From contig NZ_VCDK01000003.1 in NCBI RefSeq assembly GCF_007995215.1, forward strand, positions 744,001-808,000: 64,000 nucleotides of DNA, read 5' to 3'. Source of the DNA: Shimia ponticola. GTDB lineage: Bacteria; Pseudomonadota; Alphaproteobacteria; Rhodobacterales; Rhodobacteraceae. Position 1 is the first letter of the stretch, and each line of letters begins with the position of its first letter. Under the pieces are notes generated by a model. That model did no database searches. It was not told the DNA's origin and was given only the letters and a program-made list of their open reading frames with translations. The position numbers and the translations under genes are program-made. Shown here one piece after another: positions 52,407 to 62,817 of the stretch.

Positions 52407-52771
52407 AAATGCGCCTTTTCTTCGTCCGGGCGACCGGCTGCGACAGCCAACAGCCCGGCGATCCCGGTCATGGCAATTGGGAAGGTCGTGAAGATGCCCA
52501 TCCCAAAGGCAAAGAACATCAGACCGGTCGATACGATCAACAGGATACCACCCCATAACGCGCGCGCCCGCGCCATGGCCGCGCCGACAATCCCCAAGAT
52601 GGGACCCAAGATCGACGCGGTGCGCACCAGCGCGACATTGTCGAAATTGCCAAAGACCTCGGTCAATTCGGCGTGGTTCGATGCCACTTCGGTGTAGCCA
52701 TAGCTGAAAAAGCCGACGACCAGCCCCAGAAGAGAACCGATCAACCCCAACGTCAAAGCCGCATTTCTCAC
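52403..52771 (-). CDS. Small four-helix membrane protein
   Basis: A 122-residue inner-membrane protein beginning (GTG) RNAALTLGLIGSLLG. It has four predicted helices: about 4-27, 50-68, 72-88 and 92-112, ending DEEKAHF. AGGAGG seven bases before GTG 52771 decides the start, and the stop of the ArsC-like gene overlaps it (GTGA), so the two are coupled. No family name can be assigned with confidence. Confidence 0.7.
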   Translation of the reverse strand: MRNAALTLGLIGSLLGLVVGFFSYGYTEVASNHAELTEVFGNFDNVALVRTASILGPILGIVGAAMARARALWGGILLIVSTGLMFFAFGMGIFTTFPIAMTGIAGLLAVAAGRPDEEKAHF

Positions 52772-53079
52772 AGCCAAACCTCCTGTGCGTCAGCTTTCCA
52801 GCCAATCGTCATCTTGTCGCCGTCGACAATCAACGGGCGTTTCATAAGCGTTGGGTTCTCTTTAACCAGCTCCAGCGGATTGCGCGCGCGTTCCGCCGCG
52901 TCCAGACCGCGCCAGGTGGCCGAACTCTTGTTTACGATCACGGGACCAAACGCGTCTGCGGCCCGCGTCAGAAGGTCTTCCGGCACGCCATCTTTGCGCA
53001 CATCGATGAAATTTGCGTCAGGCAAAGCCTTCAACGCCTTTCGGCAGCTATCACAAGTCTTCAAACCGTACAGGTCCAC
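52768..53079 (-). CDS. ArsC/Spx family thioredoxin-fold protein
   Basis: A 103-residue protein starting (GTG) DLYGLKTCDSCRKALKAL. The CDSC pair and the thioredoxin-like fold with NKSSATWRGLD and KRPLIVDGDKMTIGW match the ArsC-related/Spx-YffB family, whose members are mostly not arsenate reductases. GTG 53079 has AAGGAG eight bases upstream; ATG 53106 would add nine residues. It is coupled to the membrane protein at 52403. Confidence 0.85.
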   Translation of the reverse strand: MDLYGLKTCDSCRKALKALPDANFIDVRKDGVPEDLLTRAADAFGPVIVNKSSATWRGLDAAERARNPLELVKENPTLMKRPLIVDGDKMTIGWKADAQEVWL

Positions 53080-53194
53080 GCGCAACACTCCTTGCCTTTT
53101 GTGCATTTCACCTAGGTGGTTTCCCGGAGGCACACAACCGTGCCACTCTCAGCGCCGCCCTGAGGTCCGCCGGCGGGTATTTGGAGGAGAAGCG

Positions 53195-53401
53195 ATGCCA
53201 AGTGGCACGGTCAAGTGGTTCAACACCACAAAAGGTTACGGTTTCATCGAGCCCGCAGAAGGCGGCAAAGACATCTTTGTCCATATTTCTGCGGTGGAAC
53301 AGGCTGGCATGACTGGTCTGGCGGACAACCAGCAAGTTGAGTTTGAGATCATTCAGGGCCGTGATGGTCGCCCGATGGCCGGCGAGCTGCGCTCAGGCTA
53401 A
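53195..53401 (+). CDS. cspA: Cold shock protein (CspA family)
   Basis: A 68-residue single-stranded nucleic-acid-binding protein. RNP1 is KGYGFI (13-18) and RNP2 is DIFVHI (26-31), with Trp9 and Phe residues for base stacking. GGAGGAGA precedes ATG 53195. The frame is open far upstream, but that part overlaps the ArsC-like gene in antisense and is not coding. It is a short monocistronic gene with a hairpin after it. Confidence 0.95.
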   Translation: MPSGTVKWFNTTKGYGFIEPAEGGKDIFVHISAVEQAGMTGLADNQQVEFEIIQGRDGRPMAGELRSG

Positions 53402-53429
53402 GGCGGACATTCTGCGACGGACATTTGTA

Positions 53430-53450
53430 GGGCGGGCACTTGGCTCGCCC
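53430..53450 (+). terminator. Hairpin after cspA
   Basis: GGGCGGGC / GCTCGCCC with one G-U pair and a short loop; no U-tract. It is a weak terminator candidate. Confidence 0.4.
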
Positions 53451-53544
53451 CTCAGGCGTGATCCGTGCTAGCTGGAAAGCGATTGACGGTCTTCCTGCGC
53501 TGATAGGAAGAACAATTTAAGCGGCGGAGCGCTCGCCACGCGAG

Positions 53545-54450
53545 TCAACGGATCAGCGCTTCGAATTCACGCCATTCGCCTTTCGACATCCCAGAGGTTT
53601 CTTGCGTGACCTCTTCCCCCGCAATCATGCGTTTGACGCAGTCCATAGCTCGTGCGCTTAGCGTTGCGCCGCCAAGGCGGTAATCCTCGAACGCGCGATA
53701 GGCCAGCGGCACCCAGTCAGCGACCATCTCGCAAATTGCATCGGCATAGACCCGAATTTCATATTGTGCGTGGGCATCGGCCCGCAGACGCAAAAAGTGG
53801 AAGAGATTGTGCAAATCTATCTTCCAGTACCACTGCGTGTAGATGTTGGTCGGTAGGTTCATGCGCGCCAGTTCCCGCGCGAGCCCTTCTTGGCCGTCCT
53901 GACTGATCATCGCCTCGTAATTGTCGTAACTCCGTGCGCTGTCAGCTTTAAGGATTTCGAGGACGCGGGCGGCCTCTTCTCCCTGCAAAGTGTCACCCCG
54001 GCCTTGGTTGTTCACCTTCGACTGTGCAGCGATCTTGTCAGGCGCGGGAATGTAGAATTCACGATCAAGGATCGAATACCGAGCCGAGTATTCATTCACG
54101 TTTGCGGTCCGATGTCGGATCCACTGACGGGCAACAAAAACCGGTAGCTTTACGTGCAACTTGATTTCGCACATCTCGAACGGGGTCGAGTGCCAGTGCC
54201 GCATCAGATACCGGATAAGCCCCTCGTCATTGCTGACATGTTTCGTGCCTTCGCCGTAGGACACGCGCGCGGCCTGCACGATGGCACTGTCGTCGCCCAT
54301 ATAGTCGATGACCCGAACAAAACCGTGGTCCAGCACGGGATGCGCCGTATAAAGCCGCGCTTCCATGCCCGCGCTTGTCGCCCGCAAGGTCGACTGGCTT
54401 GTGTCCCGTTGGGCGGAAATTTCGGCCTGTTGCTCGGGCGAAAGGGGCAT
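53545..54450 (-). CDS. thyX: Flavin-dependent thymidylate synthase
   Basis: Makes dTMP from dUMP with FAD, NADPH and methylenetetrahydrofolate. The 301-residue product has the ThyX signature [11 protein letters not shown] (RHR-x7-S), a folate/dUMP site in [13 protein letters not shown], and a helical [20 protein letters not shown] segment near the middle. GGAG lies before ATG 54450. It is divergent from the lipoprotein gene at 54619, with a 168-base shared upstream region. Confidence 0.96.
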   Translation of the reverse strand: MPLSPEQQAEISAQRDTSQSTLRATSAGMEARLYTAHPVLDHGFVRVIDYMGDDSAIVQAARVSYGEGTKHVSNDEGLIRYLMRHWHSTPFEMCEIKLHVKLPVFVARQWIRHRTANVNEYSARYSILDREFYIPAPDKIAAQSKVNNQGRGDTLQGEEAARVLEILKADSARSYDNYEAMISQDGQEGLARELARMNLPTNIYTQWYWKIDLHNLFHFLRLRADAHAQYEIRVYADAICEMVADWVPLAYRAFEDYRLGGATLSARAMDCVKRMIAGEEVTQETSGMSKGEWREFEALIR

Positions 54451-54618
54451 GCGCTGGCTCCATTTGGCGGTTGTGACTCGGGCATACTATATCTTGACCG
54501 CGCGCACTGCACCACAACCATATACTGATAATGCAAAAAGCTCGGGCATGCCTGCTGCGGCGTTGACTTGGGACACCATAAAAGGGAATCTGCGGTCCAT
54601 AACAATCGGATCGAGCGT

Positions 54619-55653
54619 ATGTCATTTCTGGGTAAATCCCTTGCGGTTTTCGGCCTCCTTTTCCTGATGGGATGCGGCGGTTCCAGCCCGTTCATCGAGA
54701 CTCAGACAGGTGACGACACGACGACACCCGACGACGAAGACACGGTTGCCGATCCCGATCTGCCGCCCGGCACAGCCAATCCGCGCGCAGGGGCATCCAT
54801 TGAACGCTTTGAGCCGACAGAGGCTGATGGCGGCATTCGCGGCGATGGCTTTGCAACCGACTTTGAACGCAACGACACCGACGACGAATTCACGGTCGAC
54901 AATTTGGCCTTTGACGGGGCGAATACGTATCGGCGGATCGCCTTTGATGCAGCTTCCGACATTCCCGATGACTTTCAAGCCTACAAGAGCGACGGAACCT
55001 TCACCGATACCTTTGGAGATACGGATCAGGATATCGACCAATTCGAACACCGCTTGATCTTCCGCAGGTCCGAGGACGGCAATGTCCAATACGCAATCGT
55101 GCGCACGGGACAGTATATTCAATATGGCTTTGGCGGTTTTACCTATGAACGCCGTGGGCGGGTGCGGTTGCCGACGAATGGGCAGGCCGGATATTCCGGC
55201 AGCTATCAGGCGGTCCGCGATTTCGAAGGTGCCGGCGGCTTGGAATACGCCACCGGTGACATGACCATGGCCATCGATTTCGAAGACTTCAACGACGGCG
55301 ATGGCGTTCAGGGACGCGTGACGAACCGCCGTATTTTTGACATCGACGGCAATGACATCACCGCGGATGTGGTCGCCGCCTTGGAAAGCGATATTCCAAG
55401 CCTTGTCTTCTCGGTCGGGCCCGGTGTCGGCACGGATGCAGGTGAGATCGTCGGCGATGTCAGCTCGAACATCTTGCAGGAAGACGGCTCTTTCGAAGCC
55501 TTTGAAAGCGGTAGCTACTACGCGATCCTTCAGGGTGACGACGCCGAGAATGTGGTGGGCGTCATCGTGTCGACCCATACCGATCCCCGCGCGGAGGGCG
55601 TGACGGTCCGCGAAACCGGTGGCTTTATCCTTGAACGCGGTGCGGGCGACTAA
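54619..55653 (+). CDS. Surface lipoprotein, probable Slam (type 11 secretion) cargo
   Basis: A 344-residue lipoprotein. The lipobox LFLMGC puts the lipidated Cys at residue 19. A disordered acidic stretch follows (residues 25-60, TTTPDDEDTVADPDLP), then a beta-rich domain. The C-terminal strands (DMTMAIDFEDFNDGDGVQG, then SGSYYAILQGDDAENVVGVI) resemble the TbpB-like beta-barrel that Slam proteins recognise. The ligand is unknown; haem or metal is the usual case in this class. It is two bases from the Slam gene. Confidence 0.75.
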   Translation: MSFLGKSLAVFGLLFLMGCGGSSPFIETQTGDDTTTPDDEDTVADPDLPPGTANPRAGASIERFEPTEADGGIRGDGFATDFERNDTDDEFTVDNLAFDGANTYRRIAFDAASDIPDDFQAYKSDGTFTDTFGDTDQDIDQFEHRLIFRRSEDGNVQYAIVRTGQYIQYGFGGFTYERRGRVRLPTNGQAGYSGSYQAVRDFEGAGGLEYATGDMTMAIDFEDFNDGDGVQGRVTNRRIFDIDGNDITADVVAALESDIPSLVFSVGPGVGTDAGEIVGDVSSNILQEDGSFEAFESGSYYAILQGDDAENVVGVIVSTHTDPRAEGVTVRETGGFILERGAGD

Positions 55654-55654
55654 G

Positions 55655-57019
55655 ATGCGGCTGGGTCATGCCCTTGCGGGGCTGGTCTTTGCCTGTGGTT
55701 TCGTCAGCACGGATGCCGTAGCCGACCCTCGCATCGACATGCAGGCCGCGTGGCAGGCGCAGGACTATGACGCAGCCCTGCAGGCGAGTGACCGCGTGCT
55801 TGCCGAAAATCCTGACGATTACATCGCGCTCGCTCTGAGAGCACGCGTGGCACGGATACAGAACAAGCCCGATCTAGCCGAAGCCGCCGCCAAGCGCGCA
55901 TGGGGGGCGGCAGAAAACGCGCGCCAACGGCATGAAGCCGCGCGCATGGTGGCTCTGACCCTATTCGAGCAGGGAAACTTTACGCCCGCCCAACTGTGGC
56001 TGCGCCGCGCAATTCAGAACGCGCCGACCCCAGAGGTCCGCGCAGCAACTGTCGCCGAATTCAAAAAGGTTCGCAGGATCAATCCTTGGCAGGTGCAACT
56101 GACTTTTTCGGTCAACAGGTCTGACAACGTCAACACGGGTTCGAGCGAAGAAACATGGAGCGCATATTTCCTCGGATCAGAAGACAGCGGCGGCATCCCC
56201 TTTGAGCTTCCGATCCTTGGCGAGCAACAGGCGTTGTCGGGGACAGAATACGTCTATGGCGTCAGTGTCACCCGGCGGCTGGTGCGGCCCGGTCCTTGGC
56301 GCACAGAGCTGTCGGCAAGCTATCTTGCGAAAGACATCTCGCTGAGTGCCGAGGCCCGCGAACAGGCACCACTGGCCAGATCAAGCGACTACGACCTGCG
56401 CCAATACACCCTTGGGCTTTCAAGCTCGCGGGTAAGCGGCCCCACCAAACATGACATTCAATCTGAACTCAGCCGCGTCGATTATGGCGGCGACCACCTG
56501 AGCACGGGCTTCCGGCTGGGCTATACCCATAGCCGCGCCTTGGACCGTGGCCTGGCTTGGCGCACCCAGGCCGCACTAGGTCGCACGCTGCGGGAGGACA
56601 GACATATATCGTCCTCTTGGCGGACTGAAATCTCGACCGGGCCGCTTAAACAGGTTGGCAAGAGTATCTGGACAGCCGACGCCATGCTCTTTGATGTTCA
56701 ATCCGACAGCAACAACGTCGCCCGCGATGGATGGTCTTTTGAGACCCGCTGGGCGCGGACTGATCCTGTCGCCTTTGGCGCGATGCTAAGTGCGGGATTG
56801 GAGTTTGGCGTCACTACTTATGACAGCGGCTTTTTCGGGGCCTCTGATCCGCGACGCGACGAACGTATCCACGCCACGTTCGGGGCCGTTTTTTCCGATC
56901 TCGACCTGTACGGCTTTTCCCCAAGTCTTGAGATCAGCCACACAAGCACCACCTCAAACGTGACGCTTTACACATTCGACGACACGTCAATCGTCCTCGG
57001 TATCAAATCCGCCTTTTGA
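55655..57019 (+). CDS. Slam-type outer-membrane translocon (TPR + DUF560 barrel)
   Basis: A 454-residue exported protein that would move the upstream lipoprotein to the cell surface. A signal peptide (cut after VADA-type AVA, residue 24) precedes TPR-like helices to about residue 145 (AWQAQDYDAALQASDRVLAE, ARMVALTLFEQGNFTPAQL). A 14-strand-like barrel with alternating patterns (VQLTFSVNRSDNVNTGS, YVYGVSVTRRLV, SLEISHTSTTSN) follows and ends in Phe (GIKSAF), the outer-membrane assembly signal. The start two bases after the cargo stop implies coupling. Confidence 0.8.
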   Translation: MRLGHALAGLVFACGFVSTDAVADPRIDMQAAWQAQDYDAALQASDRVLAENPDDYIALALRARVARIQNKPDLAEAAAKRAWGAAENARQRHEAARMVALTLFEQGNFTPAQLWLRRAIQNAPTPEVRAATVAEFKKVRRINPWQVQLTFSVNRSDNVNTGSSEETWSAYFLGSEDSGGIPFELPILGEQQALSGTEYVYGVSVTRRLVRPGPWRTELSASYLAKDISLSAEAREQAPLARSSDYDLRQYTLGLSSSRVSGPTKHDIQSELSRVDYGGDHLSTGFRLGYTHSRALDRGLAWRTQAALGRTLREDRHISSSWRTEISTGPLKQVGKSIWTADAMLFDVQSDSNNVARDGWSFETRWARTDPVAFGAMLSAGLEFGVTTYDSGFFGASDPRRDERIHATFGAVFSDLDLYGFSPSLEISHTSTTSNVTLYTFDDTSIVLGIKSAF

Positions 57020-57041
57020 CAGGCGGCGAAAGGGAAGACTG

Positions 57042-57470
57042 GTGAAACTCAAATTTCTTCACACGATGGTCCGCGTCAAAGACCTCGAGGCCTCAATGGC
57101 ATTCTACAAGCTGCTCGGTCTCGAAGAGACCCGGCGCTACGACAATGAACAAGGACGATTTTCGCTGATCTTCATGGCGCCTCCCGGTCAACCGGAGTGC
57201 CCTGTCGAGCTGACCTATAACTGGGACGGCGATGACGAACTGCCGTCGGACAGCCGCCATTTTGGTCACCTCGCCTACTCGGTCGAGAATATCTACGAAA
57301 CCTGCCAGCACCTGATGGACAATGGCGTCACCATCAACCGTCCGCCACGTGACGGGCACATGGCCTTTGTGCGGTCGCCGGACAATATCTCGGTCGAACT
57401 GCTGCAAATGGGCGATAGCCTGGCCCCAGCAGAGCCGTGGGCGAGCATGGAAAACACCGGCCATTGGTAA
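57042..57470 (+). CDS. gloA: Lactoylglutathione lyase (glyoxalase I)
   Basis: Detoxifies methylglyoxal-glutathione hemithioacetal to lactoylglutathione. The product is 142 residues, GTG start at 57042 with AAAGGGA upstream. The metal-binding set is complete: His7, Glu56, His76 and Glu119, as in the Ni/Co-type bacterial enzyme. It lies 22 bases after the Slam gene, perhaps only by proximity. Confidence 0.95.
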   Translation: MKLKFLHTMVRVKDLEASMAFYKLLGLEETRRYDNEQGRFSLIFMAPPGQPECPVELTYNWDGDDELPSDSRHFGHLAYSVENIYETCQHLMDNGVTINRPPRDGHMAFVRSPDNISVELLQMGDSLAPAEPWASMENTGHW

Positions 57471-58312
57471 ACTGGCGGCAAAGGCACGGCACCCGAGAAA
57501 ACGCGCGGAGACTGTGGCGGTTGATAATGGCCGCCGCCATGGTCGTTGGGTCTAGCCTCCCGGCTTTTTCGGATCAGCCGTGCCGTCAGGCGCTGATCCT
57601 CGGGCTTGATGTGTCGGGGTCAGTCGATGAACAGGAATATCGCCTGCAAATCGACGGGCTCGCCGCCGCCCTGTCCAACGCGAAGGTACGCGAACGCATC
57701 TTGGCTATGCCTGCCGCGCCGATCCGATTGGCCGTCTTCGAATGGAGCGGTCCCCGTGCACAATACGAAGTCTTGCCGTGGACGAGTCTGGATACGAACA
57801 CTGCGATTGACCGTGCCGTGGCGCGTATCGCAGCCCAGACACGTCAAACTCAGAACGCGGATGCCACCGCAGGCAACCAAGCCACAGCGCTTGGCAGCGC
57901 GATGCGCTTTGCCCAAAGCCGCCTGGCCTCGCAGCGCCACTGCTGGCAGCGCACGGTCGATATTTCAGGAGATGGCAAACACAACACCGGCCCTGATCCG
58001 CAAATCCTGCGTGATCGCATGGAAGCCGAAGGGATCATCGTGAATGGTCTGGTGATCGGTGCCGACAACCCCGCCTTCGGCGACACACGCTCCGCTGACA
58101 TCGGAGAGTTATCCAGCTATTACAATGCGTTCGTGATCACGCGCCCGACAGGCTTTGTCATAACAGCTCTGGGATTTCAGGATTTCGAGCGTGCGATGGT
58201 CACCAAGCTGATCCGCGAGATTTCTGTGCCTGTGCTCGGGCAGGCCCCTGCCCCGCAATCAATACGCCCGCCTGACCAAGCCGCGCATCCAGTGGCTTAT
58301 TTCAGGCGTTGA
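57437..58312 (+). CDS. DUF1194 secreted von Willebrand A-like protein
   Basis: A protein of up to 291 residues. ALILGLDVSGSVDEQEYRLQ is a VWA-like metal site (DxSxS), and RTVDISGDGKHNTGPDPQIL and GLVIGADNP follow. DUF1194 proteins are periplasmic or secreted and of unknown role. The start is unclear: GTG 57437 overlaps gloA by 34 bases, TTG 57521 and ATG 57527 give a shorter signal peptide (MVVGSSLPAFS) without positive residues, whereas the longer form has an RRLWR n-region. The paired Cys suggest export. Confidence 0.8.
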   Translation: MGEHGKHRPLVNWRQRHGTRENARRLWRLIMAAAMVVGSSLPAFSDQPCRQALILGLDVSGSVDEQEYRLQIDGLAAALSNAKVRERILAMPAAPIRLAVFEWSGPRAQYEVLPWTSLDTNTAIDRAVARIAAQTRQTQNADATAGNQATALGSAMRFAQSRLASQRHCWQRTVDISGDGKHNTGPDPQILRDRMEAEGIIVNGLVIGADNPAFGDTRSADIGELSSYYNAFVITRPTGFVITALGFQDFERAMVTKLIREISVPVLGQAPAPQSIRPPDQAAHPVAYFRR

Positions 58313-58352
58313 GGGTCACCCAAGCCATCGGCCAAACCGCCGAATAGCGCAC

Positions 58353-58850
58353 TCAATAAATGTAGCGGATTTGATCTGTCCAATACCGCTCGACCCGACG
58401 CAGGGCGACGTTGATGTCTTCAATTCCGTTTGGTCCAAGAACGCCGGTGTTTTCCAACCCATCAGCATGTCGCGCGAACAGGTCACCAACGATTTTGCGA
58501 ACCTGCTGTCCCTTGGTTGTCAGGCGTACCCGCACAGACCGGCGGTCAACCTCGCATCGCTGGTGGTGCATATAGCCCATCTCGACCAGCTTCTTCAGGT
58601 TATAGCTGACGTTAGAGCCCTGATAATACCCACGCGACTTCAGCTCGCCCGCCGTGACCTCATTGTCGCCGATATTGAACAGCAACAACGCCTGCACGGC
58701 GTTGATCTCTAGCATGCCAACGCGCTCGAATTCGTCCTTGATCACATCCAGCAGCAGCCGGTGCAAGCGCTCGACCAGAGCAAGTGAATCCAGATAGCCG
58801 GTGATGAAACCCTGCGCCTGTGGCGCGCCAAAGCTGCTATGAATGGTCAT
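58353..58850 (-). CDS. MarR-family regulator, LdtR-like
   Basis: A 165-residue winged-helix protein. The recognition region SRGYYQGSNVSYNLKKLVEM with the wing HHQRCEVDRRSVRVRLTTKG matches what I remember of LdtR, a MarR regulator of an L,D-transpeptidase gene and stress response in Rhizobiales. The N- and C-terminal helices give the dimer. ATG 58850 is used; an in-frame TTG lies three bases upstream. No L,D-transpeptidase gene is in the window. Confidence 0.8.
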   Translation of the reverse strand: MTIHSSFGAPQAQGFITGYLDSLALVERLHRLLLDVIKDEFERVGMLEINAVQALLLFNIGDNEVTAGELKSRGYYQGSNVSYNLKKLVEMGYMHHQRCEVDRRSVRVRLTTKGQQVRKIVGDLFARHADGLENTGVLGPNGIEDINVALRRVERYWTDQIRYIY

Positions 58851-58927
58851 CAAAGTCTCCGCGTTCGATGAACCTGTTCTGACGCGGAAAGACGAAAAAT
58901 GGGTTAAGCGCGATTCAAGTGCAAAGA

Positions 58928-59188
58928 TTAGTCGTTAAATTCTGACATAATCCTGTCAATCATGGCTGCATGTTCTGCTGGCGCGGGCTTTTGCCCGCTG
59001 ACCCATTGATATAGGTCCTGATCGTTTTCGGCCAACATCGCCTCATAGGCATCCAGCTCTGCTGCGTCCAATGACCGAAGGTGCGCATCGGCGAACTTGG
59101 TCAGGATGACGTCCATTTCCTTGATGCCGCGCCGGATGGAGCGCATGTAAAGCCGCTTGACCCGCGCTTCGGGCGTCTCAGTCATCAT
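58928..59188 (-). CDS. sdhE: FAD assembly factor SdhE
   Basis: An 86-residue protein that helps flavinylate succinate dehydrogenase. The RRGIKEMD motif (RGxxE) and the following helices (FADAHLRSLDAAELDAYEAM, YQWVSGQKPAP) are diagnostic of the SdhE/YgfY/SDH5 family. The start at 59188 overlaps the stop of the XRE gene by one base (TGATG), so the two are co-translated. No sdh genes are nearby. Confidence 0.93.
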   Translation of the reverse strand: MMTETPEARVKRLYMRSIRRGIKEMDVILTKFADAHLRSLDAAELDAYEAMLAENDQDLYQWVSGQKPAPAEHAAMIDRIMSEFND

Positions 59189-59559
59189 CAGGCGGCATCC
59201 TTCAAACGCGTCTCAAGCCGGTCCAGCCGCTTCAGCGCCGCCAGAAGGTCGGCGCGCAGCGCAACGAGATCCTCAAGCGTGACACCAGCCACGGGATCTT
59301 CATCCGGTCCACTGACGCCTTCACCTTCACCGGTCAACAGCCAGCTCATCGACACATTCAAAACGCCAGACAGCATTTGAAGTTTGTTGGAGCGCGGCTC
59401 TGACACGTCATCTTCCCAGTCGCGCACGGTCTGAAGTTTAACGCCCAGTCGGCGGGCAAGCTGCTTTTGATCCATCCCGGCTGCGTTTCGTGCTCCAGCC
59501 ACCCGATCCCCGAATGTTGCCTGTTCGGCGCTGTACCAATCGTTCGTCTCGTCGTTCAT
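59188..59559 (-). CDS. XRE-family transcriptional regulator
   Basis: A 123-residue protein with an N-terminal HTH (FGDRVAGARNAAGMDQKQLA, RLGVKLQTVRDWEDD) and a C-terminal coiled coil (DLVALRADLLAALKRLDRLE). GGAGGGG precedes ATG 59559. It is divergent from aspC, with 84 bases between the starts, and is coupled to sdhE. Target genes are unknown; the shared promoter region is a candidate. Confidence 0.85.
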   Translation of the reverse strand: MNDETNDWYSAEQATFGDRVAGARNAAGMDQKQLARRLGVKLQTVRDWEDDVSEPRSNKLQMLSGVLNVSMSWLLTGEGEGVSGPDEDPVAGVTLEDLVALRADLLAALKRLDRLETRLKDAA

Positions 59560-59610
59560 TGTACCCCTCCGGACCATCGGGCTTGTACCGTTCCGGCGCC
59601 ATTCGTATGA

Positions 59611-60846
<1,236 letters not shown>

Positions 60847-60871
60847 AGACGAGCATGTAGACGGGGACGCG

Positions 60872-61288
60872 ATGTCGACCGACCTGCCAGAATACTATTT
60901 CCGTATCCGCGATAAGGGTGCGGTTGTGTTTCGCATCGACACCCAAAACCGCCAGCGGCGCATCGACATGGACCAGATCGCCGTGGTCAACATCGTCAAC
61001 GGTCAGATCAAACCCCACGGCCAACGCGAGCTGTCGAACGAAGACGTGGCCGTGATCCAGGATTGGATGGCCGAACGTACGGCCATGCTTAAGGCACGGA
61101 CCATCGACGACATTCACCGCGCGGTTGATCACCTGAACCACACTGCCCAGTGGGTTCAATCCCAGGCCGAAGACGACGAGTTGGAAGAGGTCACCGATAC
61201 CCTTCTGCTTGCGATGCATGACTTGCGCTCTGTGCTGGTTCGCAAAAAGGCCGACCGGCTTATGAAAGCGCGCGCAGCGTCTGAGTAG
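60872..61288 (+). CDS. Conserved hypothetical protein
   Basis: A 138-residue charged cytosolic protein beginning MSTDLPEYYFRIRDKGAVVF, with an apparent beta-strand head (FRIDTQNRQRRIDMDQIAVV) and a helical tail (DDIHRAVDHLNHTAQWVQSQ). ATG 60872 has GGGGA upstream; earlier in-frame starts lie inside aspC and look spurious. It is probably transcribed with aspC. I do not recognise a function. Confidence 0.7.
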   Translation: MSTDLPEYYFRIRDKGAVVFRIDTQNRQRRIDMDQIAVVNIVNGQIKPHGQRELSNEDVAVIQDWMAERTAMLKARTIDDIHRAVDHLNHTAQWVQSQAEDDELEEVTDTLLLAMHDLRSVLVRKKADRLMKARAASE

Positions 61289-61303
61289 CGGGCTTTTTCG
61301 CGC

Positions 61304-62680
61304 CTACTCTGCGTCCGGAACGGCAGAGACCGGAAACTTCCGCCCCACATGCCGCCAAAATCGCAACATGAGCGCAACGCCCGCGATGCCAAGCCCGACC
61401 ACCAGCCCGGCCCAAACACCAACGCCGCCCCAGCCCAGTGTGATGCCAAGCACATAGGCAACCGGCATACCGATCCCCCAATAGCTGAACGCCGCGATGA
61501 TCATCGGCACTTGCGTGTCCTGAATGCCGCGCAACAGACCCAGCGCCGTCACCTGCGCGCCATCCATCAATTGAAAGAGCGCCGCCATCGCAAGAAGCGT
61601 CACACCGATTGTGATGATGGCCTCACGCGCCGGTTCATCGCGATCCAGAAACGCCGAGATCAAAGGCTCCGGCAGGCTGAGGAAGACGACCATTGTTGCC
61701 AGCGCCATCGTCACCGAAAGCGATACCGACACATGACCCGCCCTGTGCAGATCCGGCAAGGACCGCCGTCCAAAGGCCCGTCCTGCACGCACGGTTGCGG
61801 CCTGTGAAATGCCCAGATGCATGACAAATGTCAGTGACGCGATCTGAATGGCAATCCCATGCGCCGCCAGTTCGACCGTCCCGATCAACCCCATCAAAAG
61901 AGCGGCCCCCGTGAACAGTCCAACCTCGGATACAGACGTCACGGCAATCGGCCAGCCCAAGCGGAACACCTGCCCAAAGACCGGCCAATCCGACCGCCAG
62001 ATGCGCGCAAAAAGCGTGTGCTGTGGAAAGTGACGCAGCGCGTACCAAACCACCACGGCAAGGCTGGCCAATTGCACCGTCAACGTGGCCGTCGCGGCCC
62101 CGCGCACGCCCATTTCAGGCGCGCCGAAATGCCCGAAGATCAGAACATAGTTCAACGCAGCATTCGGAAGCACCGCACCCGCCGTCACCCAAAACGCGAT
62201 GCCGGTATGCTCCAGCGCTGAAAGGTAGCTTTTGAGGACCATGATCCAAAGCGCGGGGATCAGCGCAAAACCCGTGATGCGCAGGTAATCCTGTGCCAGA
62301 CGGGCGACCTTTGGCTCTTGTCCAAGGACGAGCATCAGGGCCTCGGAAAACCACAGCGGGATCAAGGCGAGAACACCAAACAACGTCACGAGCCAGAACG
62401 CCATCCGCGTGACTCGGCGGATGCGCTGCTCATCCCCGGTTTCAGAGGCTTCGGCCACCATTGGCGTCGCCGCCCAGCCAAAGCCCGAGATCGTGAGGAA
62501 GAAGACAAACCAGACAGACCCAGCAATCGTCAACGCCGCCAACTCGGTCACGCCGTACCACCCGACCATCAAGGTATCGACGGCTCCGATCGCGACCTGC
62601 GCAACATGACTGCCGGCCAAGGGCAGCCCCAACGCCAGTACGGCCTTCAACTCTGGTCGGTATGTGGCCCACTGTCCCAT
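61304..62680 (-). CDS. MATE-family multidrug exporter
   Basis: A 458-residue inner-membrane exporter with about twelve hydrophobic helices in two six-helix repeats. The NorM-like pattern GLPLAGSHVAQVAIGAVDTLMVGWYG is present (given in overlapping parts), with matching GWPIAVTSVSEVGLFTGAAL in the second half. It would export drugs or cations in exchange for Na+ or H+. It is convergent with the gene at 60872 and its stop is 15 bases away. Substrate unknown. Confidence 0.9.
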   Translation of the reverse strand: MGQWATYRPELKAVLALGLPLAGSHVAQVAIGAVDTLMVGWYGVTELAALTIAGSVWFVFFLTISGFGWAATPMVAEASETGDEQRIRRVTRMAFWLVTLFGVLALIPLWFSEALMLVLGQEPKVARLAQDYLRITGFALIPALWIMVLKSYLSALEHTGIAFWVTAGAVLPNAALNYVLIFGHFGAPEMGVRGAATATLTVQLASLAVVVWYALRHFPQHTLFARIWRSDWPVFGQVFRLGWPIAVTSVSEVGLFTGAALLMGLIGTVELAAHGIAIQIASLTFVMHLGISQAATVRAGRAFGRRSLPDLHRAGHVSVSLSVTMALATMVVFLSLPEPLISAFLDRDEPAREAIITIGVTLLAMAALFQLMDGAQVTALGLLRGIQDTQVPMIIAAFSYWGIGMPVAYVLGITLGWGGVGVWAGLVVGLGIAGVALMLRFWRHVGRKFPVSAVPDAE

Positions 62681-62817
62681 CCCTCAGCGCTTAATCTGGC
62701 GTGCTGCGTCCCGCAACACTCCTGAGCGGGATTAATACAATGGCCAGACCCCAAGGGCGGTAGCCACATCGCCCCATCCCGTGCAGGATAGGCAGAGCCA
62801 AGCAGGAGGTCCCAACC

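Noticed and set aside
52768-53079. Arsenate reductase in an ars operon
   Set aside because: The fold is ArsC/Spx-like, but the neighbours are a small membrane protein and cspA, with no arsenite pump.
54526-54532. Fur-like half site TGATAAT before the Slam cargo gene
   Set aside because: Only one half matches; the second half and the usual spacing are missing, so iron regulation is not supported.
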